64,000 bases of DNA, taken from Sarcophilus harrisii (taxonomy: Eukaryota; Chordata; Mammalia; Dasyuromorphia; Dasyuridae). Every line of letters starts with the position of its first letter. Position 1 is the first letter of the stretch. This document shows positions 24,601 through 36,725 of the stretch, one piece after another. Below the pieces are notes generated by a model. The model was given only the letters and a program-made list of their open reading frames with translations. It did no database searches and was not told the origin of the DNA. A program made the position numbers and the translations under genes. The DNA lies in NCBI RefSeq assembly GCF_902635505.1, contig NC_045427.1, positions 56,446,539 through 56,510,538 on the forward strand, in the 5' to 3' direction.

Positions 24601-25000
24601 CATAAATGCATGTTCTCTCCTCCTATATCCAATCAGTTGTCAAGTTTTACTATGTCTATTTTCACATCTCCCACATCTGCATGCATCTGTGGCGTCCCAT
24701 TGCAACAGCTCATTTTTTTCTCAGACTCAATTCTTCCATCCTCCAGGCAACCAATCACGTGGTTGCCAAAGTGATTTTCCTTAAGAGGACATGACTATGT
24801 GACTCCTCTACTCAACCAAATGCAGTAACTTCTGATTATCTTTAGGATAAAATTAAACTTCTTTGTTTTGCTTTTAATTTCCTGATCGTAATAACCTGAT
24901 CTAAGACATAATGTCTCTTTCTAGGCTTATTGGACATTACTCCCCCATCTTCAACAGTGTACTGTTTAATCAAACTCCCATCTCCTTCAGTAAATATTTA
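24600..25000 (+). mobile_element. L2 LINE 3' region fragment
   Basis: It contains 'gccaaagtgattttccttaa' followed by 'gaggacatgactatgtgact', then 'ctcaaccaaatgcagtaact', the L2 3' UTR landmarks also present at 45210-45260. It abuts a minus-strand L2 piece. Confidence 0.5.
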
Positions 25001-26330
25001 TTTAGCATCTACTATATGCTAGACACAGTGCTAAGCATTCAGATGCAAACAGAAGCAAAAAGCAAGACCCTGTACTCAAGGAGCTCACAACTCAAGGGAG
25101 AAGACAACATGGAAACAAATTGTATATAGCAAGCTATACACAGGATAAATAGGAAATAAGAGAGAAGACTTAAATAAGAGGGGCTAGAGAAGACTTCATA
25201 TTAAAGATGAGATTTTAGTTGAAACTTGAAGGAAGCCAAGGAAAGCAGTAGGCAGACTTGAGGAAAGAGAGCATCCCAGATTTGACAAGCCTCTTTGTCA
25301 AGGGGACCACTCTTTGGCAAAGACTAGGAGAAAGGAGGAGAGAATGGGAGATTAAGGGATTTTAAGTTGAAGAGACAGCTTCCATCTAGTAGCCTTGATT
25401 TTTTTTTTTCAATAAAGAGGTGAAGCTCTCAGCTGATAGAGAATGATGAAGGATAGCTTGAGAGGCTGGAGGAAGAAAGAGAAAGTTTAGTATAACTTCT
25501 GTGAGAAGTGATATGAGGAATCAGGAAGATTTTTTAAAAAATATTTCATATTGCTGCAATCAGGGCTCTGTTGATGTTGGATAACATGATTCTGTAATGG
25601 ATCTACTTAACTACAATAAGAGAGAAGGAAGCAGATGAAGGGAGTGATCCAAGGTTGAGATTTGGCAAGAAGGGAGCAGCAAAGGAACAAACTGGACAAG
25701 GGATTCAAGAACAGATGATAGCCTAGGATTGAAATAACTAGGTATTGATTGAGGAGTGGAGGTCTCCATTTTCACCCCAATTCCAAGATTGTAGGTTTCC
25801 ATAAGGGCAAAGAACAGATGTAGGAGAGATGTAGCCTTGGGAGAGGTGGGTAATAGGAGGTTATGAGCAATGTCCAGAGTTTCAGATTGGAGAGACGGAA
25901 CACTAGTAAATAATGGTGGTGTGTGTGATATGTGGCAAAGATAGGTGTGAAAGCGGTTGTGAGGCTTAAAGAAATTGAGGGGACATCTGCCCTGGTATTA
26001 GAGTCTTGTATGTAAGGAAAGGAGAGGGACATAGCAAGAAAAGTCCTGAACTCAGTGAGAAGAACCACCATAGTTATCAAAATTTTAATTGGGTGGGAAA
26101 TTGCCAGTGAGTAAACTTCAAAGGAGGAAAGTTTACTGCTTGAAGGATGCAAAGAAAAAGTCTGGCAGTAATGATGGGTAGCAAGAAGCAACTCCTCTGG
26201 GACCTGTGTGATGAGGCCACATGCCTAGTATTAACAAAGGTAAATCTACATCCAGCTCCAAGGACCCTACCTTCGAGGAATATACAATGTGAAATGTTCC
26301 TGTGATCTCAGGAACTATATTTTCCAAATC
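24985..26330 (-). mobile_element. L2 LINE, antisense, diverged
   Basis: It starts at 'atttatttagcatctactat' with 'gctagacacagtgctaagca', then 'ctgtactcaaggagctcaca', 'gaaacttgaaggaagccaag' and an A/G-rich region corresponding to L2 ORF2 read backwards. The right border is uncertain. Confidence 0.55.
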
Positions 26331-28104
26331 TTATTTTTAAAATATTGTGCTCAAAATTGCTAACTCTTCTTAATTGAACTCTTCTGCTAACAGGAGAAAA
26401 CAGTTGCTTCTTCTCCAAATTATTTTCTTTTTATGAATTAAGATGACTTTTTATGATCAAAATCAGCCCACTGAGTAGGAGGAGACTAAACCTGATATTC
26501 CAGGTTTGGAATCTAAATATTGACAAACCCATTTGCATGAGATGAAATATAAAGAATGCCAAACATCTTAGACTGCCAAGCAAACTAGCAATTGCCATCT
26601 GACTCAACCTAAAACATATCAGGCACAGAGGCTGAAAGAAATTGTGTAAACTCTACCTCTCTTTTGAAAGGTGAAAGAGAATAAGGGATGAAGAAGAATG
26701 CCAGCTAATGGCAGATAGGCAGGATGGGGTGAGGGACAGAAAAGATGAGTAGAGACGGGGGCAGAAACAAAATAATTTTTGACTGGAAGCAATGACAGCA
26801 GCAATCATAAAGAGGGTGTAAAGATTCACCCTTTTCTTATAAAAGGACCGTTTAAAAAGAAAGGAGTTGCAAAGAAGAGAATATTTATCAGGTTTTCACA
26901 AACAAAATTATTCCAGGAAGAATCATAGCTTTTGCAGAAATTAAAGACTGAAAACAAAGAAAATAAGGATGAAATAATAGAATCAGAAGTTTAAACTGAG
27001 ACCTAGTCAGCACCTCCTCTATTTTACTAGTGAGGATACCAATCCAGCTAGGTAAAGCAGTTGTCCAGGCCATGGAAAGCTTGGACTTTTACCCGTGTCC
27101 TCTGACTTCGCTGCTGCAGAAATTCCTTTTCCCTTTTTAGGGCATCCTTCTCTTCCTTTGCAGCAGTATTAAAGGGAGTCTTCTGCCCCAGAAACTAAAA
27201 GAAGGGATTCCCACTGCATTGGTTAGCAATTATGTAAGGGATGTTCACAGAGCAGATTTATACATTGGAGACTTGTTTTCATCTCCTTGCTCAGCTATTA
27301 GTCTTCAGTAGCCAACTTCAAATTATTGTTGTAGCATACAAGTCTCTTTTCACTAACCCTAAAATAAGACTGAGATCTTCAAAACGTAGTAACATTCTAC
27401 ATAAAGAACAAATGCAGAGCAGTTGACTTCCTTTTTCACAGCCCCTTTGAACCCAGACCATATGTCATGTGAAAATGCTATTAATTGTTGGAATCTCCAG
27501 GCATTCAGAATCCTGAATGTCCAGCTGGGAGGTATCTTTAAGGTACCTCCCTTTTGGGGAGAGAGTGTCTGGAGGCACTGGGCTTTTTGTACCTGATGGA
27601 GATCTCAAGAAAGGCAAAAAACTCAGTCCCTTCTCTCTGGTGTTTCACAATCTAATGAAGACAAGAAAAGGAGTTCTGCCAAAGCCATTGTCTTTTTTGG
27701 ACTTAATGATCCCTTCAGAAGGCACTTCTGCATGACTGCTTCAGTGGTTTGTGGGCTCCTTTTTTTTTTTTAATGTAACTTTAGGGAGAAGATCAAAAGT
27801 TTGAAGGGCTTTTAAAAGGAATTTTTAGCTCTTTGCTGTTAAGAATATCCTTTTTACAGTGCTAAGTATAGTAATAACCTGCCATATGGTCAGAACCAAT
27901 GCCAATAGCAGATCCTGGAATGGAGTTCTAATGTTTCTCTGCCGCTTGGGCTGGACTGGGTGGGAAGAAGTAATCAAAATATGTGGTTCTCGTGATGGAG
28001 GAACAGTAAAAAAAGCTGCCCAGTACAATGAAGCATCTAATTTGGGTCATATTCCCAATGGGGGGACTCCTTACAAGACTGGACAGTGTTCTGCAGATGT
28101 CTAT

Positions 28105-28260
28105 GGGGATGGTATATAGTGTAGTGGAAAGTGCTTTGGGCTAGGACTTCTGAGACCTGGGTTCTGGACTTTGCTCAAGTGCCAATTCACTTTGTAACAT
28201 TGAGCAAAGCCTTTCTGCAAAAGTGAGTTGGAGGATCAGTTAAAATGAGCTAAAATCTCC
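28105..28260 (+). mobile_element. MIR-type SINE
   Basis: Sense copy: 'tatagtgtagtggaaagtgc', 'gacctgggttctggactttg' and 'acattgagcaaagcctttct'. Confidence 0.55.
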
Positions 28261-29464
28261 CTTCTCTGCAGAGGTGACAGGAAGAGCTTGGTTGCATGTT
28301 ACATATGCCATCAGCAAGGTTGGTGTCTTGGTCAGTTAAAAGATTCAAGGGCTAATAATGTAAAGTGATAATCACCAAAACAGAATTTCGTTAAAAATTA
28401 GTAATCACTAGTAGAAAAACAATTTTTAAAAAGCACACCAGAATTTAGAACTACAAAGAACAGGAAAATATTTCAAGAAAAATTTTACTTCCACACAAAT
28501 CTGAAAATCTCAAAGCTAAAATGAATTCCTCCCACATAAAATTTAATTAACACCAGTTATTACCCTCTAGCTGCCCAACACATACCCACTCACCCCAACA
28601 ACAGTCATTCATTTGAGGCTACTTTTTCTTAGGACAGGATCTTGAAAACTTTTTCCTGTTACTGTTCTCTTGTCGGAATTGTCATCTGCCAGTTACAGCT
28701 CTTTCCTTTAGCGGATTTCTAGCCTTCCTGCCTGCTATACACAGCTGAATAAGTTGGTTAAGACCTTTATGTTGTGCCTCTTTATAACTTTACTAACAGC
28801 ATTCCTTTTTTATTTGGTTTGAAATCAGTAGGTGCCCAAGATGGCTTTTCCTCCAAAAGATTGAGCCTGAATACAGCTTGCTTACTGTGGAGATCTGAAT
28901 TGTTTCTTAGTCCCATGTGGGACCAGGACCTATTCCTCCCTACCAAGCATAGTGCCTCCAGTGCCTGATAAATAGTAAGAGCTTAATAAATGCTTATTGA
29001 CTAACACCTTCATCTTCAAATTTGATCTGAAGCATTTCCACTTAGAACTTTCTTGACCTTCATCTGGGAGGTTAGCTTTTAGGACACTGTATTCCCTTTT
29101 GAGATGTAGAGTTAGAAAGCTTTCCCTTTGGCCTCCATTAATATAATATACTAGAAATTGCCGTTCTACCATTTCCCTCTCCATAACAATCATAACCAGG
29201 ATGGAAGTCTCAAAAATAATGTCCTACTTGAAAAAGTCATTTCAAAATCTATAAGCATCATTCGGCTCAGTTAACCCACTTTCATCACCAGATTCAGCTC
29301 TGAATAGGCCAGACCCTCCCTCAAGCAGCCTCTGAGACAGCATTTGAACTCGGGTCTTCCTGAGTCCAGGTCAAATTAATATGTCATTCTACCTCACCAC
29401 CTTAATATTTTCCTTACTCACTTTACAAGAAATAGCAAGTCCATATGTTGAAAGCAGTCTGTAG

Positions 29465-29765
29465 AATCTTAAATTGAAAAAAGATCTTTGGAGGACAGTC
29501 CAACTTGTACCTAAACAGAAGCACACTATTAGACCACTCCTAACAAGCAGCCATATCAAGATCTACTGAAGATCTCCAGTGATGGGAGACTCACCACCTG
29601 CCAAGAAAGGCCATTTAATTTTTATACAGGGCTAAGGAAGGTTTCCTATAATGAGGAATTGAACTCTACTTCTCTGTAACTTTCCACTAATCACTTCTTT
29701 TTACTGTCTGCCTTTCCTGAAAGCTGCTAATCCCATCCAAAAGGGTCCTACCCAAGTGCTAGAGT
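29465..29765 (-). mobile_element. L3/CR1 LINE 3' end
   Basis: Antisense L3/CR1 3' region: 'agatctccagtgatgggaga', 'ctcaccacctgccaagaaag' and 'gaattgaactctacttctct'. These mirror the CR1-family 3' block. A related plus-strand copy begins 220 bases to the right. A MIR scrap lies at 29290-29400. Confidence 0.6.
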
Positions 29766-29984
29766 GGAGATGATATTACAAGCTGTGATTTACTATGTCG
29801 TTATTACAGCCATGATGATATAGCAATTTAAAAAGTTAATACCATCTCAGGCTATTTTAAGAGAAGAATCAGGAGGCAATAGTGTGACCATCCCCTACTC
29901 TGTATTTTAGGAGGAATACTGATTTAAATGAAGATTGGCTCGACAGTTGGACAGCAGGGTGGGGGAAGGATCTACCTACCATCC

Positions 29985-30335
29985 CATATGAGAAATAGCT
30001 GAATGAACCAGAGAAGGTTAATCCAAAAAAGAGAAATACCAGACCTAACTTGTTTCAAGCATTTGAAGACAGTCCTGTGGCTCAAGAATTAGATTTATCC
30101 TTCTTGAACCCCAAATGTAGAAGCAGGAGAAATTTCTGCAAGTTTCATTGAGATAGACTGTAGACTCGATGTTTGGGGGAAATTTATTCTCCAAAAGTTG
30201 AAATGGGTTGTTTCAAATAGACTAAAGGCCACTAGGCAAAAGTTGAATGGCTCCTTATCAAGTATGTTGTGTGAGTGCTAGTTATACTAGATGGTTTTTC
30301 TTTTATCATTCCAACTCTGAGAGATTGAGTTATAG
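29985..30335 (+). mobile_element. L3/CR1 LINE 3' end
   Basis: Sense copy: 'gtttcaagcatttgaagaca' through 'ttctgcaagtttcattga' to 'ttatactagatggtttttct', matching the CR1-family 3' end. It forms an inverted pair with 29465-29765. Confidence 0.55.
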
Positions 30336-31079
30336 TTTATCAGACCATCTTATGAACTTTACATTTATGTTGCAAATATTTTATAATTACTTGTTTCCCC
30401 ATTAGAATGAAAATTCACTGGGAATAGAATCTTTAATAAATATTTGTTAATTGATCTGAGTTGAGAAAGCTCAATTCTGAAATGGGGGTGGGGAGGGGGG
30501 AATCTGCTGAATAATAAAAGGGAGGCCAAGAAGCTCACTCTGTTTGGAGGCTTTTTAAATGGAGATGAGATGGAAAGGAGAATAGCCTGTTTTTACAGAC
30601 CTGATTATGAACATTTCAAAACACTTGGTAAGTTTTCAACTGGAGTTTAAGGAACTGTGACCAAGCTAGGAACAACTACGGAAGTTGTGGGGTTTTTAGG
30701 GTTAAAGCAGCACTGTGCTTTGATAACTTAAAAGTGGGGGCCAGAATATACTCAGAAGTAAATAGACAGAAGGCGGGCTTAGGCTTAGGCCTTTTTGTTT
30801 GTGTTTAGCTCTTTTTCTTTTACCATCCTCCCCTGTAATAATGATCTTAAAATTAAAGACAAAGCACTAACATCATAGTTCCTCTTAGTGAGCCCATTAT
30901 GGATCTAAATTAAAATTTTAGGCATATTTTTATTTGCAGGTGGTAATATCCAATAGAGTATGTTGCTTCACAAGTTTATTATTAACTGTGTAAAGGAATA
31001 CTTTTTCTGTAATGAGTTTTAGGAAGTGGGTAGTAATGGCATATTGGAAAAAATTCATATGCTCTGTATATATCTTGTA

Positions 31080-31215
31080 TATCTCTGCTTATAAACATGT
31101 CTCCCTCATTGGAATGTAAGCTGTTTGAGAGCAGGACTCTTTGCCTTTTTTTTTTTTAATCCCCAAAGTAAATAATTGATCCCCTGACACATGATAACTA
31201 TTTAATATGGAGTTT
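31080..31215 (+). mobile_element. L2-type 3' tail
   Basis: It reads 'tctccctcattggaatgtaa' followed by 'gctgtttgagagcaggactc', the terminal block of L2, then a T run and 'cccctgacacatgataact'. Confidence 0.5.
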
Positions 31216-32584
31216 TAAATTCCCATTCTCCTTGTTTTAATCTTGGGGATTTGGTAAACAAATCTGTATCATGTTCATAACATCCTATGAATATGTATAT
31301 AAAAAATCATTGGTTAATTTGATTTTTTTTTAAAAAGGAGAAAACAAATTTATCAGTATCAAACATAAAAAGGGTGAATATACCACTATTGAAGATGAAG
31401 TTAAAGCAATTATTATGAGTTATTTGGTTAAATTATATGTCAATAAAACTGACAATCTAAATGAAATGGATGAATATTTACAAAAATATGCCAGATTAAC
31501 ATGAGGAAATAAAATACTTAAATAACCTTATCATAATGGGGGTAAAATTGAATAAGCCATAAATGTATTCCCTAAGAAAAAATCCGTAGGATCAAATGGA
31601 TTTACAAGTAATTACATAAAACGTTTATGGAACAGTTAATCCTAATACTATATAAGCTATTAAAAAAATATGTAATTAAGGAGTCCTATCAAATTCCTTT
31701 TGTAACACAAATATGGTTTTGATCTTAAATCAGGGAGAGCACAGAGAAAGAAAAGTAGAGGCCAATTTCTTAATCAAAAATAAATACTAGCAAGGAGATT
31801 ACAACATCATATCACAAAGATCAATACACTATGACTGGGTGGGATTTGTGCCAGGAATGCAGAGCTGATTTAATATTAGGAAAACTATCAGCATAATTAA
31901 CCATATCAAGATCAAAAGCAACAATAATCATATGCTTATTTCAAATGCAGAAAAAGCTTTTGACAAACTATAATACCCATTCCTACTGAATATATTAGGT
32001 ACAAAATAAATAAAGCCTTTCTTAAAATAAGTATTAATCATAATGGATCTAAGCTAGAAAACTTTCCAATAAAATCAGGAGTGAAGTAAGGATGTCCATT
32101 TTTACCACTACTATTTAATATTATATTAGACGTGTCAGCTATAGAAATAAGAGAAGAAAAAAATTGAAGAAACAAAAATAGGCAGTAAGGAAACAAGCCT
32201 ATCACTTTTTACAGTTGAAATGATACATACTTATAGAAACTCAAAGAATCAATTTAAAAAGTAATTGAAACAACTAACAACTCTAGCAGAATTGCAAGAT
32301 GTAAATTAAAACCCTCCTAAATTGCCAGCATTTCTGTATATTACAACAGAACCTAGCAGGAGATAGAACAATTCCATTTAAAAGACAAACCCAGAGACTA
32401 TATGAACACTATAATAATTTTTACACAGATAATGACATTTAAATAACTGGAGAAATAGTCACTGTTTAAGAGTAGGCTGAGCCAATATAATAAAAAAATT
32501 ATAATTCTTTCTAAACTAATTTACTTATCCAGTACCATACTAAACTACCAAAGAATTATTTTATAGAACTAGAAAAAATGATAG

Positions 32585-32755
32585 AGTCCACTAGATGGTT
32601 CAGTGGTAAGATCACTGGGCCTGGATTTAAGCAAGACCTGAGTTGAGATTTGGCCTCAGATGCTCTGTGACTCTGGGCAAGTTAGTTAACTTCTGTTTTC
32701 CTTAATCCACTGGAAAAGGAAATGACTCGATGGTCACAATTGAACAACTTGACAT
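32585..32755 (+). mobile_element. CORE-SINE (MON1/MAR1-type)
   Basis: Sense SINE: 'ctagatggttcagtggtaag', 'atttggcctcagatgctctg', 'gactctgggcaagttagtta' and 'ccactggaaaaggaaatgac'. It sits inside the old L1, so it is younger than that element. Confidence 0.7.
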
Positions 32756-33389
32756 CAGGAAAGATAATAGCAAAATTCATCTAGAAGAATAAAAATTCAA
32801 GAATATCAAAGGAATCAGTGGGGGATTTTGAAGGAAGGCAGTCTAACAGAACCAGATTTCAAACTATTTTACAAAGAGATAATCTTCCAAATTATTTGAT
32901 ACTGTCTAAGAGAATGATGGAAGAGATCAGGTATGCAGTATACCATAGTAAATGTGCATGGTAATAGATCCAGGCTTTGGGGATAAGAATGTATCACTGA
33001 CCAAACTAGCTATATCAAGATAAGATAAAAATGGGTACATGATTTAGACATAAAAAGCAATATTACAAACAAGTTAAGGGAACATGGAAAATTTTAGATC
33101 TAAGTCAGATCTGTGGATAAGGGAAGAGTGTATGACTAAACAAGTTAGAGAGGATCACAAGAAGTAAAATGACTAATTTTAATCACACAAAATTTTAAAG
33201 TGTTTACACAAACAAACTTAGGCAGCCAAAATTGAAACGAAAGCAGGAAACTCGAGGTGTGTGTATGAAGTTTGCAATAAGTTTCTCTGATAAAGGCTTC
33301 ATTTTATAAAAATAAGTTCCATTCTCCAGTTGATAAATGGTTAAAGGATGTGAACAGGCAGTTTTTAGAATAAAGACTCTAAATCACAA

Positions 33390-33650
33390 TTGATTGTCGT
33401 TGTTTCTGTTCAGTCCTGTACAACTCTTTGTGACCTTGTTTGGAGTTTTCTTGGCAAAGATATTTGAGTGTTTTGTTATTTCCTTTCTAGCTCATTTTAC
33501 AGATGAGGAAACTGAGGCAAAAGGGGTTAAATGACTTGCCACACAGGTCACACAGTCAGTAAGTGTCAGGCCAGATTTAAACTCAGAAAGATGAGTTGTC
33601 CTGATCCCAGACTTAGCACTCTATCCATTGCACCACCTAGTAGCCCTCAA
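33390..33650 (-). mobile_element. CORE-SINE (MON1/MAR1-type)
   Basis: Antisense and close to full length: 'gttcagtcctgtacaactct', 'ggagttttcttggcaaagat', 'cagatgaggaaactgaggca', 'gtcacacagtcagtaagtgt' and 'ctctatccattgcaccacct'. It is inside the old L1. Confidence 0.8.
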
Positions 33651-34100
33651 TAATCACACTATTAATTAGAGATATCCACATTAAAACAACTCAGATACCA
33701 TCTCAGAAGCACTTTTCAGATTCAAAATTCATTTCTCAAAAACACATCAGATTAGCTAACATGACAGAAAAGGAAAATAATCAGTGCTGAAGAAGATGTG
33801 AAAAAATTAGGGACACTTGATCATTGTTGATGGAATTCTCAAGAACGATTTGTAACTCTTCCTAAAGAGCTGTAGAACTGTGCATATGCCTTTTGACCCA
33901 ACATTACCACTACTAGAACTATATCTCAAAGAGATTAAAGAAAAGGAGAAAGGACCCGAATGCACAAAAATATTTACAGCAACTCTTTGTGTGGCAAAGA
34001 ATTTGAAATTGAGGGGATGCTGTTCAGTTGGGGGACAGCTGAATAAGTTGTAGTATATGATTGTGTTGAGGGTGCCATAAGAAATGAATGGGCAGCTTCA

Positions 34101-34943
34101 TTTCACTATTTTTTTTTTTTTTTTTTTTTAGTGAGTTATTTTCTTTTTCCAATTCACAAATTCTGTTTCCCTGCACTTCTTGGGAGTTTTTTACCTTTTC
34201 CAATTCACATTTCAGGAAATTGTTTTCTTTTTCCATTTTATCAAATTTTTCTTTTAGTGAGTTATATGTCTTTTCTGTACTCTCTTGCATAACTTCTCTT
34301 TCCTTTCCCCATTTTTCTTCTAGTTCTCTTTTAAGGTTTTTAATAGTCTCTTCTAGGAGAGCCTTTTGTATTGGGGACCAACAATTGTCTGGAGACTGTC
34401 TGCTATTAGTCTCTTCAGGGTTGAAAAGCTGCTCTCTTTCTGAAAAGAAACTATCAATTGTCCTTTTGATTTTTTTGCTCATTTTGTTAAAGCCTGTAGG
34501 GTCTGCCCTCAGGGCCAGGAGGTTACCAGCTTCCTCTGCAGAGCAGTGAGAGGTGTATGGACGGGTAGCTGTCCTGCTTGCCGGCTGCAAAAAGCAGCCA
34601 GGTACTGGAGTGCTCTGGGAAAGAGTTTCCCACCAGGAAGTAACTCAGGCCTGCAGGGCAGAGCTGGGAAAGTACCCTGCAAAGAACCCCTGCTGTGTGA
34701 GATAATGACTGCCCTGGGGCTAGAGGCTGAGCAGTGAGAGTTTCACTACCCCAAGTCAAATCCCGCCCTGGGGCTGTGGGTTTTAGCAGTTGAGCAGTGA
34801 ATGGATTTGCAGGGACCAGAAGTGTCTCTGCCCAGGGAAGCACAGTCCTGCTGGGGAAGTTCTATTGCCCCAGACTGAGCCACTCACTGTGCTGATCAGA
34901 GGCTGCCCAGGCTGTGCCCCTCTGTCGTGCAGATTTGTAACTG
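34101..34943 (-). mobile_element. L1 copy consisting only of 5' UTR and ORF1 start, with A tail and 16-bp duplication
   Basis: Minus-strand L1 that begins at the GC-rich 5' UTR (about 34943), enters ORF1 at MSKKIKRTIDSFF (near 34485), runs through the coiled coil (repeated EKENN/ELEK heptads) and ends in about 22 A near 34111-34132. ORF2 and the 3' UTR are absent. It is flanked by 'tgaatgggcagcttca' (34085-34100) and 'tgaatgagcagcttca' (34944-34959), 16 bases with one mismatch. This looks like reverse transcription of an RNA that was polyadenylated, or primed, inside ORF1. Confidence 0.8.
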
Positions 34944-35064
34944 TGAATGAGCAGCTTCAAAATAAGGTGGGAAGGCTCAGAACCATTGTGTCTCATCTAG
35001 GAAATCAGAACTGTTTTCCCAGCAGTTCCCAAATTATCTTTTTTCTGTTCTTTCTTGCCCTCAG

Positions 35065-35963
35065 GTATTGGAAAGAATGTGATCTGTGAAAAAGCCGCCA
35101 CCTCCGTGGATGCCTTCAAGATGGTGACGGCCGCTCGCTACTACCCCAGGCTCATGAGCCTGGTGGGAAACGTCCTTCGATTCCTGCCGGCCTTCATCCG
35201 GATGAAGCAGCTGATCGAAGAGCATTATATCGGCAACGTGCTGATCTGTGATGTGCGCGTGTACTGGGGCAGCCTCCTCAGCCACAAGTACAACTGGATC
35301 TGTGATGAGCACATGGGGGGCGGTGGTCTGCACACCATGGGCACCTATATCGTGGACCTCCTCACCCATCTGACTGGGAGGAAGGCTGAGAAGGTGCACG
35401 GTTTTCTGAAGACATTTGTGAAACAGAATGCCGAGATCAGCGGCATCCGGCATGTCACCAGCGATGACTTCTGCTTTTTCCAGATGCTCATGAATGGGGG
35501 TGTTTGTAGCACAGTGACTCTCAACTTCAACATGCCGGGTTCCTTCGTGCACGAAGTCATGATTGTGGGGTCTGCTGGGCGCCTCATAGCCCGAGGATCC
35601 GACCTCTATGGACAGAAGAGCACCGCTCTTCAGGAGGAGCAGCTGCTGATGGATTCTTTGACAATCAATGCAGGGCTTCTAGAAAAGGGGTTTAAAGACA
35701 TTCCCTTGTTGTACCTGAAAGGCATGGTGTACATGGTGCAGGCTTTGCGCCAGTCATTTCAGGAACAAGATGACCATCGCACCTGGGATTTTAAGCCAGT
35801 CTCCATGGCAGCCTCCTTTGAGGATGGGCTTTACATGCAGAGTGTGGTGGATGCCATAAAGAAGTCCAGCAGGTCTGGGGAGTGGGAGACGGTGGAAGTC
35901 ATGACTGAGGAGCCAGATGCCAATCAGAACCTTTGTGAGGCACTGCAAAGAAATAACGTCTGA
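35065..35963 (+). CDS. GFOD2: GFOD2 coding exon B (residues 87-385, stop)
   Basis: The exon opens after 'ttgccctcag' at 35064. The split codon G|GT gives Gly87, and TGA is at 35961-35963. It covers the rest of the Rossmann fold and the C-terminal Gfo/Idh/MocA domain: [14 protein letters not shown] (87 onward), [35 protein letters not shown] (about 170-189), [19 protein letters not shown], and the C-terminus [10 protein letters not shown]. The family EKP motif is E95-K96-A97 here. Where the family usually has Asp and His after the GGG turn (GGGxLxDxGxH), this protein has T177 and Y181, so standard oxidoreductase chemistry is doubtful. As I recall, human GFOD2 shows the same changes, so this is inherited rather than decay. 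The reading frame is intact. Confidence 0.97.
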
Positions 35964-36725
35964 GCTGGCTGCTGCCCACTTAGGTGGCGGCATGGGGTAG
36001 GGGATGTCCTGGGCTCTAACCTTCTTTAGGGAAGACACATGGGTTTGTATTTAATGTCAGGATATCATATGTCTAGGTAGAAACCTGAGGTGACCAAGGA
36101 AAAGACAGAGTGGTTTCTCCTCAGGAGGTTTAGGGTTCCCATTGCTGTTGGATCGGATTGTTAAGAAAAGTTGAATTTCTCTTTGCACTTCCAGAAAAGG
36201 ACAGAGCTGTCATCCCATGTCCAGGGTCAGAAAAAGTGACACCTTTTAATAGGATAGAAAAGCCCACACTGAGCAGCCAGCCCCATGGCCTCAGCCTCCA
36301 GGGAAATCACTCTAGGCTTTCAGATCAGTATAGAACTGATGGCAAGGTTCCATTCCCCATTACCTTACTGGGCAAGGGTACTTCCATCAGAACCTCAAGG
36401 CTCACCCCTGACCCCTCCTTTCTGACTTCCCTTACTTTGTTTACAGAGGGGCAGGATGTGGAGAAAGGACTCTCTTCTCTGTTGATTTATGGGCTCTAAC
36501 TGGAAGATAAGATAGGGAATATGGGATCACCTTCCCACATACTACCCAGAGTCTAAATCCTGGAAGAGAAGGGGAAAATCCCTGTTGTTAAGAACTCCTT
36601 AATGGGGACTAAACTTTAGAACAAAAGTTTGGTGAGTATATCAGCTGTGATAACAAAGAGAAGAAAGGATTAAAGCACCTGAAAAAAAAAATCTAAAATA
36701 AATTAATCAGAAGATCTGATACTCT
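35964..36725 (+). other. GFOD2: GFOD2 3' UTR (probable)
   Basis: Sequence after the stop is free of recognised repeats. A canonical AATAAA lies at 36697-36702, and cleavage shortly after is plausible. A longer UTR from a later site is possible. 36726-37390 also shows nothing recognisable. Confidence 0.5.

Larger units (their letters stand above)
31330..35010 (+). mobile_element. Long old L1, ORF2 portion, with three later insertions
   Basis: Worn L1 ORF2 on the plus strand. Recognisable parts are the region before the RT, a 'GFVPGMQS-like' stretch near 31850, the 'NAEKAFDKL'-like motif near 31945-31975, an RT and C-terminal region, and WLFGKEFEIEG-like sequence near 33990. Insertions: a sense SINE (32585-32755), an antisense SINE (33390-33650) and an L1 5'-end copy (34101-34943). 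L1-like sequence resumes for about 50 bases after 34960. It is riddled with stops. Confidence 0.7.
11407..35064 (+). other. GFOD2: GFOD2 intron between the two coding exons
   Basis: A 23.7-kb phase-1 intron with GT at 11407 and AG at 35063-35064 after 'ttctttcttgccctcag'. It is mostly transposon-derived (listed separately). Stretches of more than 300 bases with nothing recognised: about 11770-12520, 12800-14190, 14230-15150, 15990-16460, 19610-20470, 26330-28100, 28260-29460 and 30340-31080. No extra exon was found. Confidence 0.9.

Noticed and set aside
27820-28120. Open frames near 27859 as a possible unknown exon
   Set aside because: No splice-site context, no similarity I can recognise, and only chance-level length.
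34024-34590. A 188-residue minus-strand frame with coiled coil near the GFOD2 exon
   Set aside because: It is the L1 5' UTR, ORF1 start and A tail, not a host gene.
35061-36038. Antisense frames across the last GFOD2 exon
   Set aside because: Shadows of the conserved coding strand.
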